Source of the DNA: Rhodococcus opacus B4
GTDB taxonomy: Bacteria; Actinomycetota; Actinomycetes; Mycobacteriales; Mycobacteriaceae
NCBI RefSeq assembly: GCF_000010805.1
Contig: NC_012522.1
Location: 5,890,001-5,954,000 of the forward strand
Reading direction: 5' to 3'
DNA length: 64,000 nucleotides
Position 1 is the stretch's first letter. Each line of letters begins with the position of its first letter. Shown in pieces: positions 25,586-34,422 of this stretch. Below the pieces are notes generated by a model that did no database searches, was not told the DNA's origin, and saw only the letters and a program-made list of their open reading frames with translations. The translations under genes were made by a program, and so were the position numbers.

Positions 25586-26155
25586 GTGCTCCTCTCCGAT
25601 CGTGATATCCGTGCCGAACTCTCCGCTGGACGTCTGGGCATCGACCCGTTCGACGATTCGATGGTCCAGCCCTCGAGCGTGGATGTCCGCCTCGACAGCC
25701 TGTTCCGGGTGTTCAACAACACCCGCTACACGCACATCGACCCAGCTCAGCGACAGGACGAGCTGACGACGCTGGTCGAGCCGGCGGAGGGGGAGCCGTT
25801 CGTTCTGCACCCCGGCGAGTTCGTGCTCGGTTCCACGCTGGAGGTGTGCTCGCTGCCCGACGACCTGGCCGGACGCCTCGAGGGCAAGTCCTCGCTCGGC
25901 CGCCTCGGACTGCTCACGCACTCGACGGCCGGGTTCATCGATCCGGGCTTCAACGGGCACATCACGCTGGAACTGTCCAACGTCGCGAACCTGCCCATCA
26001 CTCTGTGGCCCGGGATGAAGATCGGCCAGCTGTGCCTGTTGCGGCTGTCGAGCGCCGCGGAGCACCCCTACGGCAGCTCGGCCGTCGGCTCCAAGTACCA
26101 GGGCCAGCGCGGCCCGACGCCGTCGAAGGCCTACCTCAACTTCGCGCAGCGCTGA
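25586..26155 (+). CDS. dcd: dCTP deaminase (probably bifunctional dCTP deaminase/dUTPase)
   Basis: 189 residues from a GTG (MLLSDRDIRAEL), the usual Dcd start. Family motifs are complete: MVQPSSVDVRLDSLFRVF, LEGKSSLGRLGL (substrate loop), THSTAGFIDPGF with the catalytic Glu downstream in ITLELSN, and the C-terminal KYQGQRGPTPSK lid. It converts dCTP to dUTP, and in actinobacteria usually on to dUMP, for dTMP synthesis. A cytosolic housekeeping gene. Confidence 0.95.
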   Translation: MLLSDRDIRAELSAGRLGIDPFDDSMVQPSSVDVRLDSLFRVFNNTRYTHIDPAQRQDELTTLVEPAEGEPFVLHPGEFVLGSTLEVCSLPDDLAGRLEGKSSLGRLGLLTHSTAGFIDPGFNGHITLELSNVANLPITLWPGMKIGQLCLLRLSSAAEHPYGSSAVGSKYQGQRGPTPSKAYLNFAQR

Positions 26156-26279
26156 GTGCCGGCGGCACCGCCGAAAAGGTGCAAACCGAGTGGTCCGCTA
26201 CTCGTGTGTATTGCGGCGAGTAAGAGAAGACTGGGATTCGAAGCCGCCCTCTCCTGGGCGTTCGATCCCGGAGGCCGCC

Positions 26280-27680
26280 ATGAAAGACGTAGTCGTGTTG
26301 TTGCCCGGCATCGGCGGGTCGGTCCTCGCGCGTGACGGCAAGGACGTGTGGGCACCGACCCCGGGAGTCGCGCTGGCGAGCGTGCTCTCGCTGGGCCGGA
26401 ACATCAAACGCCTGAAACTCGACGGCGACGACCCGGACGTCGACGACCTCGGCGACGGCGTCGCGGCCACCCGGCTGGTGCCGGACTTCCACTTCGTTCC
26501 CGGCCTGGACTGGAAGATCGACGGCTACACGAAGTTCCGGAACGACCTCGTGCGCCGGTTCGGGGCCGTTCCCGGCGACAACTATTTCGAACTGCCCTAC
26601 GACTGGCGGCGCGACAACCGGGTGGCGGCCCGCACCCTGGCCAGGCGCTCCCACGATTGGCTGGCGCGCTGGCGTGAGAAGTCGGGCAACGCGGACGCCA
26701 AGCTCGTGCTGGTGTGCCACTCGATGGGCGGAATCGTCGCCCGGCTGTTCCTCGAACTGCTCGAGGGGTGGCGCGACACCCGCACGCTCGTCACGTTCGG
26801 CACTCCGTACTCGGGTTCGGTCAATGCGCTCGACTTCCTCGTCAACGGATTCCGCAAGGGCTGGGGTCCGTTCACCGTCGACCTCGGTGCGCTGATCGGA
26901 TCCTTCACGTCCGCCTACCAGTTGCTGCCGTCGTATCGGTGCATGGCGGGCGACGACGGGGCGTGGCTCGCGCTCGACGACGACAAGCTCGACTGGTCGG
27001 GGACGAGGCTCGACGCCGGCCGGATGGGTGCGGCGGTGCGTCTGCACCGCGACCTCCGCGACGCCGTCGACGCGCGGCTGCAGTCGGAACAGGGCGGCTA
27101 CGACATCCGTCCGGTGATCGGCGACTTCCAGCCCACCAAGTGGGCCGCCCGGCTCGCCGGGACGACGGTCGAGACGATGACGGTCCGCGGGCCCGGCGCG
27201 AGTGGCGGTGACGGCACGGTGCCGAAGCTGTCGTCCACCCCGCACGAGCTCATGACGGGATGGAAGAACGCGGCGTTCTTCAGCCAGCGGCACGGCTCCC
27301 TGCAGAACGACGACCCGGTGCTCGACCACGTGGGCGGGATCCTGAACACCGCAATTCTCGCGCCCCCGAACGTGTTTCCGGCGGTGAACGAATCGGTCGC
27401 GCTGGAGGTCGACGATGTGACGACCGCCGAGCCGCTGGTGATCCGCGCGCGAACCGGTGCCGGGGGCGCTCGGCTGGTCGCGACGGTCGAGCCCGTCGCC
27501 GGCGGTCCGAGCCGGCAGCACCCGCTGTCGCCGGCCGTCGACGGCTGGCAGCAGGCCGCCCTCGACGGATTACCCGCCCAGGATTACCGGATCACCGTGC
27601 GCGCGCCCGGAGTGCACCCGGTCACCGACGTCGCGAGTGTGGTCGACCTCGACGAGATCGCCCGGTCGGTCGACGCCTAG
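26280..27680 (+). CDS. LCAT/PGAP1-like alpha/beta hydrolase, first gene of the CHAT-protease operon
   Basis: 466 residues from an ATG following CCGGAGGCCGCC. The N-terminus VVVLLPGIGGSVL supplies the oxyanion region. DWRRDN and the nucleophile elbow CHSMGG (Ser148) followed by FGTPYSGS match lecithin:cholesterol acyltransferase-like lipases. A late His candidate lies in SQRHGSLQND. There is no signal peptide or membrane span, so it acts inside the cell, perhaps on membrane lipids or acylated proteins. A beta-rich domain of about 100 residues follows (VNESVALEVDDV). The next gene starts 12 bp downstream, so they form one operon. Confidence 0.82.
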   Translation: MKDVVVLLPGIGGSVLARDGKDVWAPTPGVALASVLSLGRNIKRLKLDGDDPDVDDLGDGVAATRLVPDFHFVPGLDWKIDGYTKFRNDLVRRFGAVPGDNYFELPYDWRRDNRVAARTLARRSHDWLARWREKSGNADAKLVLVCHSMGGIVARLFLELLEGWRDTRTLVTFGTPYSGSVNALDFLVNGFRKGWGPFTVDLGALIGSFTSAYQLLPSYRCMAGDDGAWLALDDDKLDWSGTRLDAGRMGAAVRLHRDLRDAVDARLQSEQGGYDIRPVIGDFQPTKWAARLAGTTVETMTVRGPGASGGDGTVPKLSSTPHELMTGWKNAAFFSQRHGSLQNDDPVLDHVGGILNTAILAPPNVFPAVNESVALEVDDVTTAEPLVIRARTGAGGARLVATVEPVAGGPSRQHPLSPAVDGWQQAALDGLPAQDYRITVRAPGVHPVTDVASVVDLDEIARSVDA

Positions 27681-27692
27681 GAGCGCGGAAAC

Positions 27693-30644
27693 ATGAGACC
27701 CGCACCCGGTTTCGAGGAACTGGAGATCAGCGTTCTCCGGGCGGGCGACCACGTCTGGCTCTCGGCGCAGTCGCGGATGGGCTCGGTCTTCGCGGTGCGG
27801 CGCGAGATCCCGGAATGGAAGCTACCGAACGCGGTCACGGGAAGGACGATCGACGCGCCGTCCGAATGGCTGACCGACACCGTCCGGCACGCGCGCACCG
27901 ACGCCGCGGCCCCCGCGCTCGACGTCGGGAGAGTGTTGACGGATCTGGTGTTCGGGATCCCCGACATCGAGACACTGCTGCAGCAGAGCCGGGGAATCGC
28001 CGGGTCGGAGGGGACACAACTCCTCGTGCGCATCCTCGCCGCACCGCAGGAAGTGTGCGCCTGGCCGTGGGAGTTGCTGCTGGATCCGCAGCGACCCGAC
28101 CAGTTCCTCGCCATGGCACGCGACGTCCACGTGGTGCGATCCGGACGGTCGCGCACCTACCCGATACGGCAGCGGCCGATCGAGCCGCCGCTCAATCTCC
28201 TGCTGGTGATGTCGAGCCCGCTGCGGGAGGGCCCGGACGATTCCGAGGCCCCGTTCGACCTGTACGCCGAGAAACGCAGCCTGCTGTCGGAACTGCGGCC
28301 CCTGGTCGATCGTGGTCTGCTCCGGGTGGTGGTCGAGGACCGGCCGTCCGTCGAACGTCTCCGCAGTCGAATGGGCATGCAGAGACGCGGGTTTCACCTC
28401 TTCCATTATCTCGGCCACGCCAATCCGGACGGTCTGAAGGTGGAGCGGCGCAACGGGCGCGGGATGCTGTTGCCGAGCCAGGAGTTCGCGTTGCTGCTGC
28501 AGCAGCTGCCGGACCTCCGGCTGGCCGTGTTCGCGGGTTGCGAGACGGCCCGCGCGCCGGACGGCGCCACCGACGACGACCCGTGGCCCGGACCGCTGTC
28601 GTCGGCCGACATCTGCGTGCGTGATGCGTGCCCGATGGTGATCGGGATGCAGGCGGTGCTGCCGTTCCGGACGGAGCGACTGCTGACGCGCTTCTTCTAC
28701 CAGGCGCTGACCGCCGGGCAGCCCGTCGCGGAGGCGTTGCGGCTGGCGCGGCTCGCCATCAACGGCGACGACAACAGCGGCGACCCGCTGCTGGACTGGG
28801 CGGTGCCCTGCCTGTTCGTCGGGGGAAGTGAGCCCGGCGCGATCATCGACCCGGACGCGAAGGCGCGGCCGGAACCGTCGCCTCGGCGGATCTCGCGCCG
28901 GCTCGGGATCCGTCAGGGCGAACTCCGCTTCATCTCCCGGCTGGCGGAGCTGAGGGAGGGGGTGGACGTGCTGTCCGGGCGGACGTCCGCCCGGCTGCTG
29001 CACGTGGTCGGAATGCCCTCGACCGGAAAGACCGCTCTCCTGGACCGAGTGCTCGAGGAGCTCGACCCGCCGATCGCGCATCTGTTCGTCAGCGCGAAAC
29101 GACTTCTCGCGAAACCCGATCCGCTCCGCGAACTGTCCCGGCTCGTTGCCGAGTTGATGGACGACGCCGGGGTTCGCGCCGCCCGGCCCGGCAGGCTCAG
29201 TGCCGGTGACTGGTGGGAGCGACTGCTCGACGACCTCACCGAAGTCCCCGCCGCGATCGTCGTCGACGACGGCGACCTGCTTCTCGGCGACGACGCCTCG
29301 GGCCTCCTCACCGCCCTGACCCTGCTGACACAGCGCCGGGGCGACGCGCGGCTCGCCGTCGCGACCACCGGGGAACTCGCCGGATTGACCGAGTCGCTCC
29401 ACGCCACGGAAGTGCGCACGATCCGCCTCGACGCCCTGTCGTGGCCGGAAGTGTGGCAATGGATCCGGCGCAATCTGCCCACGCTGACGCGATACCCGGA
29501 GCAGGATCTGTCCCGGCTCTACACCGATGTGCGGCACCTGGAACTGTGGGAGCAACTGGCGGATCTCGCCGCCCAGAACGGCACGTTCGAGCCGCAGAAC
29601 CTGCCGCTCCTGGTCCGGCAACTCGGCGTCGGCGCCGCGAAGCCGGTGCCGCCGGTGCCGAACGGGTCCGACTTCTTCGGTGCCGAAACCACTGCGCCCG
29701 AGACCGAGGCGGCCGCCGCGGCGCCGGTGCGGCGCGCACTGCGGTTGGCGGTGGCGGGACCGTTCACCGCCGGTCGCCGTGAGGAGATCGCGGTGGCCGT
29801 CACGCAGTGCGCCATCCGGCACGACGTTCCCGGCCGGGTGGTGGCCGGCGAGACAGGGCAGGGCGAATCGGCACTGGCCGAACTGCTGCCTCAGGAGCTG
29901 GCCTTCGCGCGCGGTGTCCCGTCCGAGCGGGACGTCTGCCGGTGGATGGAGGACGCTGCCCGCGCCGACGCGGACATCCTGGTGTTCGACTACGGCAACG
30001 CCATCCCGTCGGACGCGCAGAACACCGTCATCGCGCGCCTGGTCGGCGACGGGCGGCTTGTGATCGTCTCGGGTGACCACTCGGACGAACCGGCGTATCC
30101 CGCGTGGAGTGCGGACGCGTTCGCCGTCGGGGCCGTCGAGGACGACGGCACGCTCACCCACGAAACCCCGTACTTCCCCGACGCGGGCAAACCCGACGTC
30201 TACGCGCCCCGGACGATCACCGGGACGACGTGCGAGCGGCTGGTCGACCGGCCGGAGATGGAGGGCACGACCTTCGCCGCGCTGTACGTGGCCGTCGCGG
30301 CGATGCTGGTCTGGGCGACCGACCGCGACCTGGTCGCGCGGGACGTCCGGACGCTGCTGGTCGAGACGGCGACACCGATTACGACGCCGCGGGGTGACAC
30401 CGCGAAGCAACTCGACGTCGACGCGGCACTGGACAGGGTGCGGCGGGACGTCGTCGTCGGCGCACTCGGATCGGGCGCACTCGAAGTCGGGCAGCTGCTC
30501 GCGGAGATCCCGATCCGCCCGGAACTGGCGGTTCCGCTGCTCGACGCCCTGGTGGCCGATGGCAGCCGCATCCGGCGGGTCGTCCGCAACGGCGTCGAAC
30601 AATACGAACGCGCCGACGCCGCGGTCGGACGGAGAAACGAGTAG
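27693..30644 (+). CDS. CHAT protease - NTPase - degenerate subtilisin fusion
   Basis: 983 residues. Residues 1-380 hold a caspase-like CHAT domain: FHLFHYLGHAN with His242 and VFAGCETA with Cys283, then an ACPMVIGMQ end. Residues about 400-700 are a STAND/AAA-like NTPase (GMPSTGKT, Lys446; VVDDGD, about 522-527). From about 730 comes the C-terminal half of a subtilisin fold: SADAFAVGAVEDDGTL, KPDVYAPRTI and EGTTFAALYVAVAAML. There the usual GTS catalytic serine reads GTT, and no Asp/His half precedes it, so it is probably a non-catalytic recognition or scaffold module. No signal peptide. It is likely the switch of the operon: an NTP-dependent sensor that activates a protease. Confidence 0.85.
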   Translation: MRPAPGFEELEISVLRAGDHVWLSAQSRMGSVFAVRREIPEWKLPNAVTGRTIDAPSEWLTDTVRHARTDAAAPALDVGRVLTDLVFGIPDIETLLQQSRGIAGSEGTQLLVRILAAPQEVCAWPWELLLDPQRPDQFLAMARDVHVVRSGRSRTYPIRQRPIEPPLNLLLVMSSPLREGPDDSEAPFDLYAEKRSLLSELRPLVDRGLLRVVVEDRPSVERLRSRMGMQRRGFHLFHYLGHANPDGLKVERRNGRGMLLPSQEFALLLQQLPDLRLAVFAGCETARAPDGATDDDPWPGPLSSADICVRDACPMVIGMQAVLPFRTERLLTRFFYQALTAGQPVAEALRLARLAINGDDNSGDPLLDWAVPCLFVGGSEPGAIIDPDAKARPEPSPRRISRRLGIRQGELRFISRLAELREGVDVLSGRTSARLLHVVGMPSTGKTALLDRVLEELDPPIAHLFVSAKRLLAKPDPLRELSRLVAELMDDAGVRAARPGRLSAGDWWERLLDDLTEVPAAIVVDDGDLLLGDDASGLLTALTLLTQRRGDARLAVATTGELAGLTESLHATEVRTIRLDALSWPEVWQWIRRNLPTLTRYPEQDLSRLYTDVRHLELWEQLADLAAQNGTFEPQNLPLLVRQLGVGAAKPVPPVPNGSDFFGAETTAPETEAAAAAPVRRALRLAVAGPFTAGRREEIAVAVTQCAIRHDVPGRVVAGETGQGESALAELLPQELAFARGVPSERDVCRWMEDAARADADILVFDYGNAIPSDAQNTVIARLVGDGRLVIVSGDHSDEPAYPAWSADAFAVGAVEDDGTLTHETPYFPDAGKPDVYAPRTITGTTCERLVDRPEMEGTTFAALYVAVAAMLVWATDRDLVARDVRTLLVETATPITTPRGDTAKQLDVDAALDRVRRDVVVGALGSGALEVGQLLAEIPIRPELAVPLLDALVADGSRIRRVVRNGVEQYERADAAVGRRNE

Positions 30645-30720
30645 TCCGCTACGCACGACCGGTCCGACCGCGACGACAAGGCTGGCAAGCACAGCCGCCC
30701 GCCTACGTGAGGACCGAGTC

Positions 30721-32640
30721 ATGACCATCGTCGACAACATCGGAGACGGGCAGTCGCAGCGCGCGAAGCCCGCGGGAACGTTCGAGGCGGAACGGCAGCG
30801 ACAACACGACGCGGCGGAACTGCGTGCGCGGGAACGGGCACCCCAGCGGGGTGAGCACGTGGACGCACTCACCGGTCCCGGCGGGGTCGCCGCGGCGGAT
30901 ACACCCGAGCGGATCGCGAAGCGAGTGGACCGGCTCGGACGCTACTACGGCGCGGAAGGCTGGGAGCCGGACACCCTCCCGGACCGGGTTCTCGAGAAGA
31001 TCCTGGGCACAGCCGATTTCGTCGGCGCGCGCTACCTCGACGCCGGTGTCGCCGCGGCCCGGTCCATCGGGCGCGTGAACATCCGCGACGCACGGGGAGC
31101 CCTGCAGGGCTACGGCACCGGCTTCCTCGTCTCGCCGACCCTGCTGCTCACCAACCACCACGTGCTGCCCGACGCGGACACCGCGCGCAGCAGCGTGATC
31201 GAGTTCGACTATCAGGACGGCGTCGACGGAAAGCCGCGCCCCGTGCAGATGTTCCCCCTCGACCCGGCCCGGTTCTTTCTCGCCGACCGGGAACGCGACT
31301 TCGCCCTCGTCGCGGTCGGGGCCGAGCCCGGGACGCTCGCACAGTTCGGTTTCAATCCGCTGATCCAGGCGGAGGGCAAGGCCGTCATCGGTGAATTCGT
31401 GACGATCGTGCAGCATCCCCGTGGCGACAAGAAGCAGATCGCCCTGCGGGAGAACCGCATCGTCGACATTCCCGAACGGTTCCTGCACTACTCGGCCGAC
31501 ACCGAACCCGGATCCTCGGGTTCACCGGTGTTCAACGACCAGTGGGAGGTGGTCGCCCTGCACCACGCGAGCGTGCGGGCGCCGCAGCACACCGAGTTCG
31601 GCGGAGTCCTCAACGAGGGGGTGCGGATCAGCCGCATACTCGAATACGTGCGTGCGCAGAACCTGACCCCGCCGTGCAGGGACCTCGTCGACGAGGTCCT
31701 CGGCGCCGAGCGGGCGGCACCTGCGGAGCGCCCGGTGCCGGACCGCGAACGGGAAGTGACCGTCCGGGTTCCCCTCGAGATCACGGTGCGTCTCGGATCC
31801 GTCGAGTCACCGGCCGCCGAGCCGGAAGCGATCTCGATCGATCCGAACTACGCCACCCGGGGCGGGTACGACCCGAACTTCCTGCGGGTGCCGCTGCCGC
31901 TGCCCGGGTCGCCGTCGGTGGCGTCGCCGGAGTTGAAATACCACCACTTCAGCGTCGTGATGCACCGCGAGCGGGCGCTGGCACTGTTCACGGCCGTGAA
32001 CATCGACGGACGGCAGTCGCAGAGCCCCCGGCGCGACAGCGACAGGTGGATCCTCGACCCCCGGCTTCCCGCCGACCAGCAGACGGGGGAGGACGTGTAC
32101 CGCGACAATCCGCTGGACCGGGGGCACCTCGTGCGGCGTCTCGACCCGGCCTGGGGCCCGCTCGCCAAGGCGGCTAACGACGACACGTTCCACTTTACGA
32201 ATTGCACTCCGCAACACCACAATTTCAATGCGGGGCAGACGCTGTGGCTGGGCCTCGAGGATTACGTCCTGAAGAACGCGGACACCGCCGACCTTTCCGT
32301 GAGCGTCGTCACCGGTCCCGTTCTGGCGCCGGACGATCCGGAGTATCGCGGGGTGGCTCTGCCGCGTCAGTTCTGGAAGACGGTGGCCACGGTGAAGCAG
32401 GACGGCACCCTTTCCGTCACCGGTTACCTGCTCAGCCAGGCCGCCCTGCTCGATGAGTTCGCGGAGGGGGAGGAAGCATTCTCCTACGGCGCGTACCGCA
32501 CGTTCCAGGTGCCCGTCCGGCGGATCGCCCGGTTGACCGGGCTGGACCTGGACGCCTACGTCGCCGCCGACCCGCTCGAACGGATCGAGGCGAGCAGCCT
32601 GCCCCGCGAACTGATCCGTCCCCAGGACCTGATCCTCTGA
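30721..32640 (+). CDS. Trypsin-like serine protease fused to DNA/RNA non-specific nuclease
   Basis: 639 residues from the ATG at 30721. After a helical N-terminus of about 110 residues comes an S1/V8-like protease with a full triad: LLTNHHVL (His147), ERDFALVAV (Asp193) and PGSSGSPVF (Ser266). A linker (about 335-390) leads to a NUC-type endonuclease with DRGHLVRR (466-473; catalytic His469) and TNCTPQHHNFN, the metal-binding Asn region. No secretion signal. Coupling a protease to an indiscriminate nuclease suggests that cleavage by itself or by the CHAT partner releases a toxic nuclease. It starts 76 bp after the CHAT gene and 22 bp before the metalloprotease gene. Confidence 0.88.
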   Translation: MTIVDNIGDGQSQRAKPAGTFEAERQRQHDAAELRARERAPQRGEHVDALTGPGGVAAADTPERIAKRVDRLGRYYGAEGWEPDTLPDRVLEKILGTADFVGARYLDAGVAAARSIGRVNIRDARGALQGYGTGFLVSPTLLLTNHHVLPDADTARSSVIEFDYQDGVDGKPRPVQMFPLDPARFFLADRERDFALVAVGAEPGTLAQFGFNPLIQAEGKAVIGEFVTIVQHPRGDKKQIALRENRIVDIPERFLHYSADTEPGSSGSPVFNDQWEVVALHHASVRAPQHTEFGGVLNEGVRISRILEYVRAQNLTPPCRDLVDEVLGAERAAPAERPVPDREREVTVRVPLEITVRLGSVESPAAEPEAISIDPNYATRGGYDPNFLRVPLPLPGSPSVASPELKYHHFSVVMHRERALALFTAVNIDGRQSQSPRRDSDRWILDPRLPADQQTGEDVYRDNPLDRGHLVRRLDPAWGPLAKAANDDTFHFTNCTPQHHNFNAGQTLWLGLEDYVLKNADTADLSVSVVTGPVLAPDDPEYRGVALPRQFWKTVATVKQDGTLSVTGYLLSQAALLDEFAEGEEAFSYGAYRTFQVPVRRIARLTGLDLDAYVAADPLERIEASSLPRELIRPQDLIL

Positions 32641-32662
32641 AACCGGAAGGAAACCCGACGCC

Positions 32663-33931
32663 ATGAGCACCACCGAATCAGCGGCCGAACTGCCGACGCG
32701 CCGCACGTGCGGGGCGATGGACGTGCACCGCCGGCTGTTGACCGAGTCGGAGTCGTATCGCATCGCCCGCTCGGAGATCGAGAATCAGAGCATCGAACTG
32801 GAGCCGTTGCAGTCGATCGCCGCCCGCGGGCCCGTACGGATTCCGGTGGTCGTGCACGTCGTGTTCACGACCGCGGCGCAGAACATTTCCGATGCGCAGG
32901 TCGAGAGCCAGATCGCGGTGCTCAACAAGGATTTCCGCGCCGCCAACGACGACATCGACACCGTTCCGCCCGTGTTCGAGCAGCTGATCGGCGACCCCGG
33001 AATCGAGTTCTTTCTCGCCGACACCGACCCGCACGGCCGGCCGTCGAACGGAATCACGCGCACCGCAACCGAAGTCGAGTCTTTCGGCCAGGACGACGGC
33101 GTGAAGTCCGCGGAGGCCGGCGGCGCCGACCCGTGGCCGACGCAGCGGTACCTGAACATCTGGGTGTGTGCGCTCGGTGGTGGTCTGCTCGGGTATGCGC
33201 AGTTCCCCGGCGGCCCGGTCGACACCGACGGCGTCGTGATCACGTACACCGCGTTCGGCACGACGGGCACTGCGCGGGCCCCGTTCGACCTGGGGCGCAC
33301 CGCGACCCACGAGATCGGGCACTATCTCAACCTCTTCCACATCTGGGGCGACGACGGAACCGGCTGCCGGGGCTCCGACGAGGTCGCCGACACACCCAAT
33401 CAGGGCGGGCAGAACGTCGGGATGCCGCGCTTCCCGCACATCAGTTGCGGGAACGGCCCCCACGGCGACCTGTTCATGGATTACATGGATTACACCGACG
33501 ACGCGGGGATGGTGATGTTCACCAAGGGGCAGGGCGCCCGGATGGGGGCGTGCCTGGACGGCGTCCGGAAGAAGTTGTGGACCGGGCGGGCCGCGAGTCC
33601 GGCGACCTCCGCGCTCGCGGCTCGGGCCGCCGCCGGCCGCTGGGGGCATTCGTTCGAGGAGGATCACGACGGCCTCCGCGTCTACCGGCCCGCGGGATTC
33701 GACTTCCCGCGCGCGAGGGGGCGCGGTGGAATCGAATTCCGGCCGGACGGCTCGTTCGTCGACTGGGCCGTCGGCCGCGGTGACGCCGACGAACCGCGGG
33801 AGGGCACGTGGGTGTCCGGGGACGACGACGGCAGGCTGGAGGTGACCACGGCGGCGGGCGAGACGCGCACCGTTCGCGTGGTCCGGTTCGACGAGGACCG
33901 GCTGGAGTTGGACATCGGTGATGCCTCCTGA
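32663..33931 (+). CDS. M43 (pappalysin-like) zinc metalloprotease, last gene of the CHAT operon
   Basis: 422 residues, start 22 bp after the previous stop with a GGAAGGAAA purine run. The catalytic site HEIGHYLNLFH (His216, Glu217, His220, third ligand His226) and a downstream FMDYMDY Met-turn define a metzincin of the M43 family, as does the N-terminal IPVVVHVVF...ISDAQVESQIAVLNKDF block. Secreted family members have signal peptides; this one has none and starts MSTTESAAELPTRR. A C-terminal beta-rich region (about 310-420) is unassigned. It probably acts in the cytoplasm with the other proteases of the operon. Confidence 0.88.
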   Translation: MSTTESAAELPTRRTCGAMDVHRRLLTESESYRIARSEIENQSIELEPLQSIAARGPVRIPVVVHVVFTTAAQNISDAQVESQIAVLNKDFRAANDDIDTVPPVFEQLIGDPGIEFFLADTDPHGRPSNGITRTATEVESFGQDDGVKSAEAGGADPWPTQRYLNIWVCALGGGLLGYAQFPGGPVDTDGVVITYTAFGTTGTARAPFDLGRTATHEIGHYLNLFHIWGDDGTGCRGSDEVADTPNQGGQNVGMPRFPHISCGNGPHGDLFMDYMDYTDDAGMVMFTKGQGARMGACLDGVRKKLWTGRAASPATSALAARAAAGRWGHSFEEDHDGLRVYRPAGFDFPRARGRGGIEFRPDGSFVDWAVGRGDADEPREGTWVSGDDDGRLEVTTAAGETRTVRVVRFDEDRLELDIGDAS

Positions 33932-34047
33932 CCCTAGCGGTCACACCTACCTGCGGAGATATAATTCTCGGACCTGGTATTCACACTCAGTGACGCGGTT
34001 CCGCCGTACTCGGGGAGACGGATTGGCGCGCCCCGAAAGGAATTCCG

Positions 34048-34416
34048 ATGTCTACACGAAAAGTGCTGGGTCGACTGGGAGCAGTGTTCGCCGTCGCGGG
34101 CGCACTGTCATTCGCGGTGCCCGGTGCCGCATCCGCCGCGCCGTTCGTCCCCGGCTCGATGTCGACGTGCGCCCCCGGTGCGTGGCTGACGTTCAATGCG
34201 GAACGGGTCGCGCCCGACCGGATCCGGTACACCACCGCCGCGCCGCTCGCGCAGTGGAACGGCGCCGTCGTGCAGTTCACGAACCTCACCACCGGGTTCC
34301 GGGGTGTCGCGTTCGTCAACGACCCGGTACCGGCGGCCGTGGGGTTCGGACCGGTGCTGAGTGAGATCGCCGGGCTGCTGCCGTGCTTCGTCAGCGCGGG
34401 CGTCACCATGTCGTAG
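34048..34416 (+). CDS. Small secreted protein of unknown function
   Basis: 122 residues from an ATG after AAAGGAATTCCG. Signal peptide (KVLGRLGAVFAVAGALSF) with likely cleavage after ASA near residue 32. The mature 90 residues are beta-rich with two Cys (MSTCAPG, LLPCFVS) probably forming a disulfide. It begins 116 bp after the metalloprotease gene and is likely a separate transcript. No family is recognised. Confidence 0.65.
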   Translation: MSTRKVLGRLGAVFAVAGALSFAVPGAASAAPFVPGSMSTCAPGAWLTFNAERVAPDRIRYTTAAPLAQWNGAVVQFTNLTTGFRGVAFVNDPVPAAVGFGPVLSEIAGLLPCFVSAGVTMS

Positions 34417-34422
34417 CGCGAC

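Noticed and set aside
27822..30872. Open frame of about 1,000 codons on the minus strand opposite the CHAT gene
   Set aside because: It is Arg/Pro/Gly/His-rich without motifs and lies antiphase to a gene with clear catalytic residues. It is a by-product of high GC.
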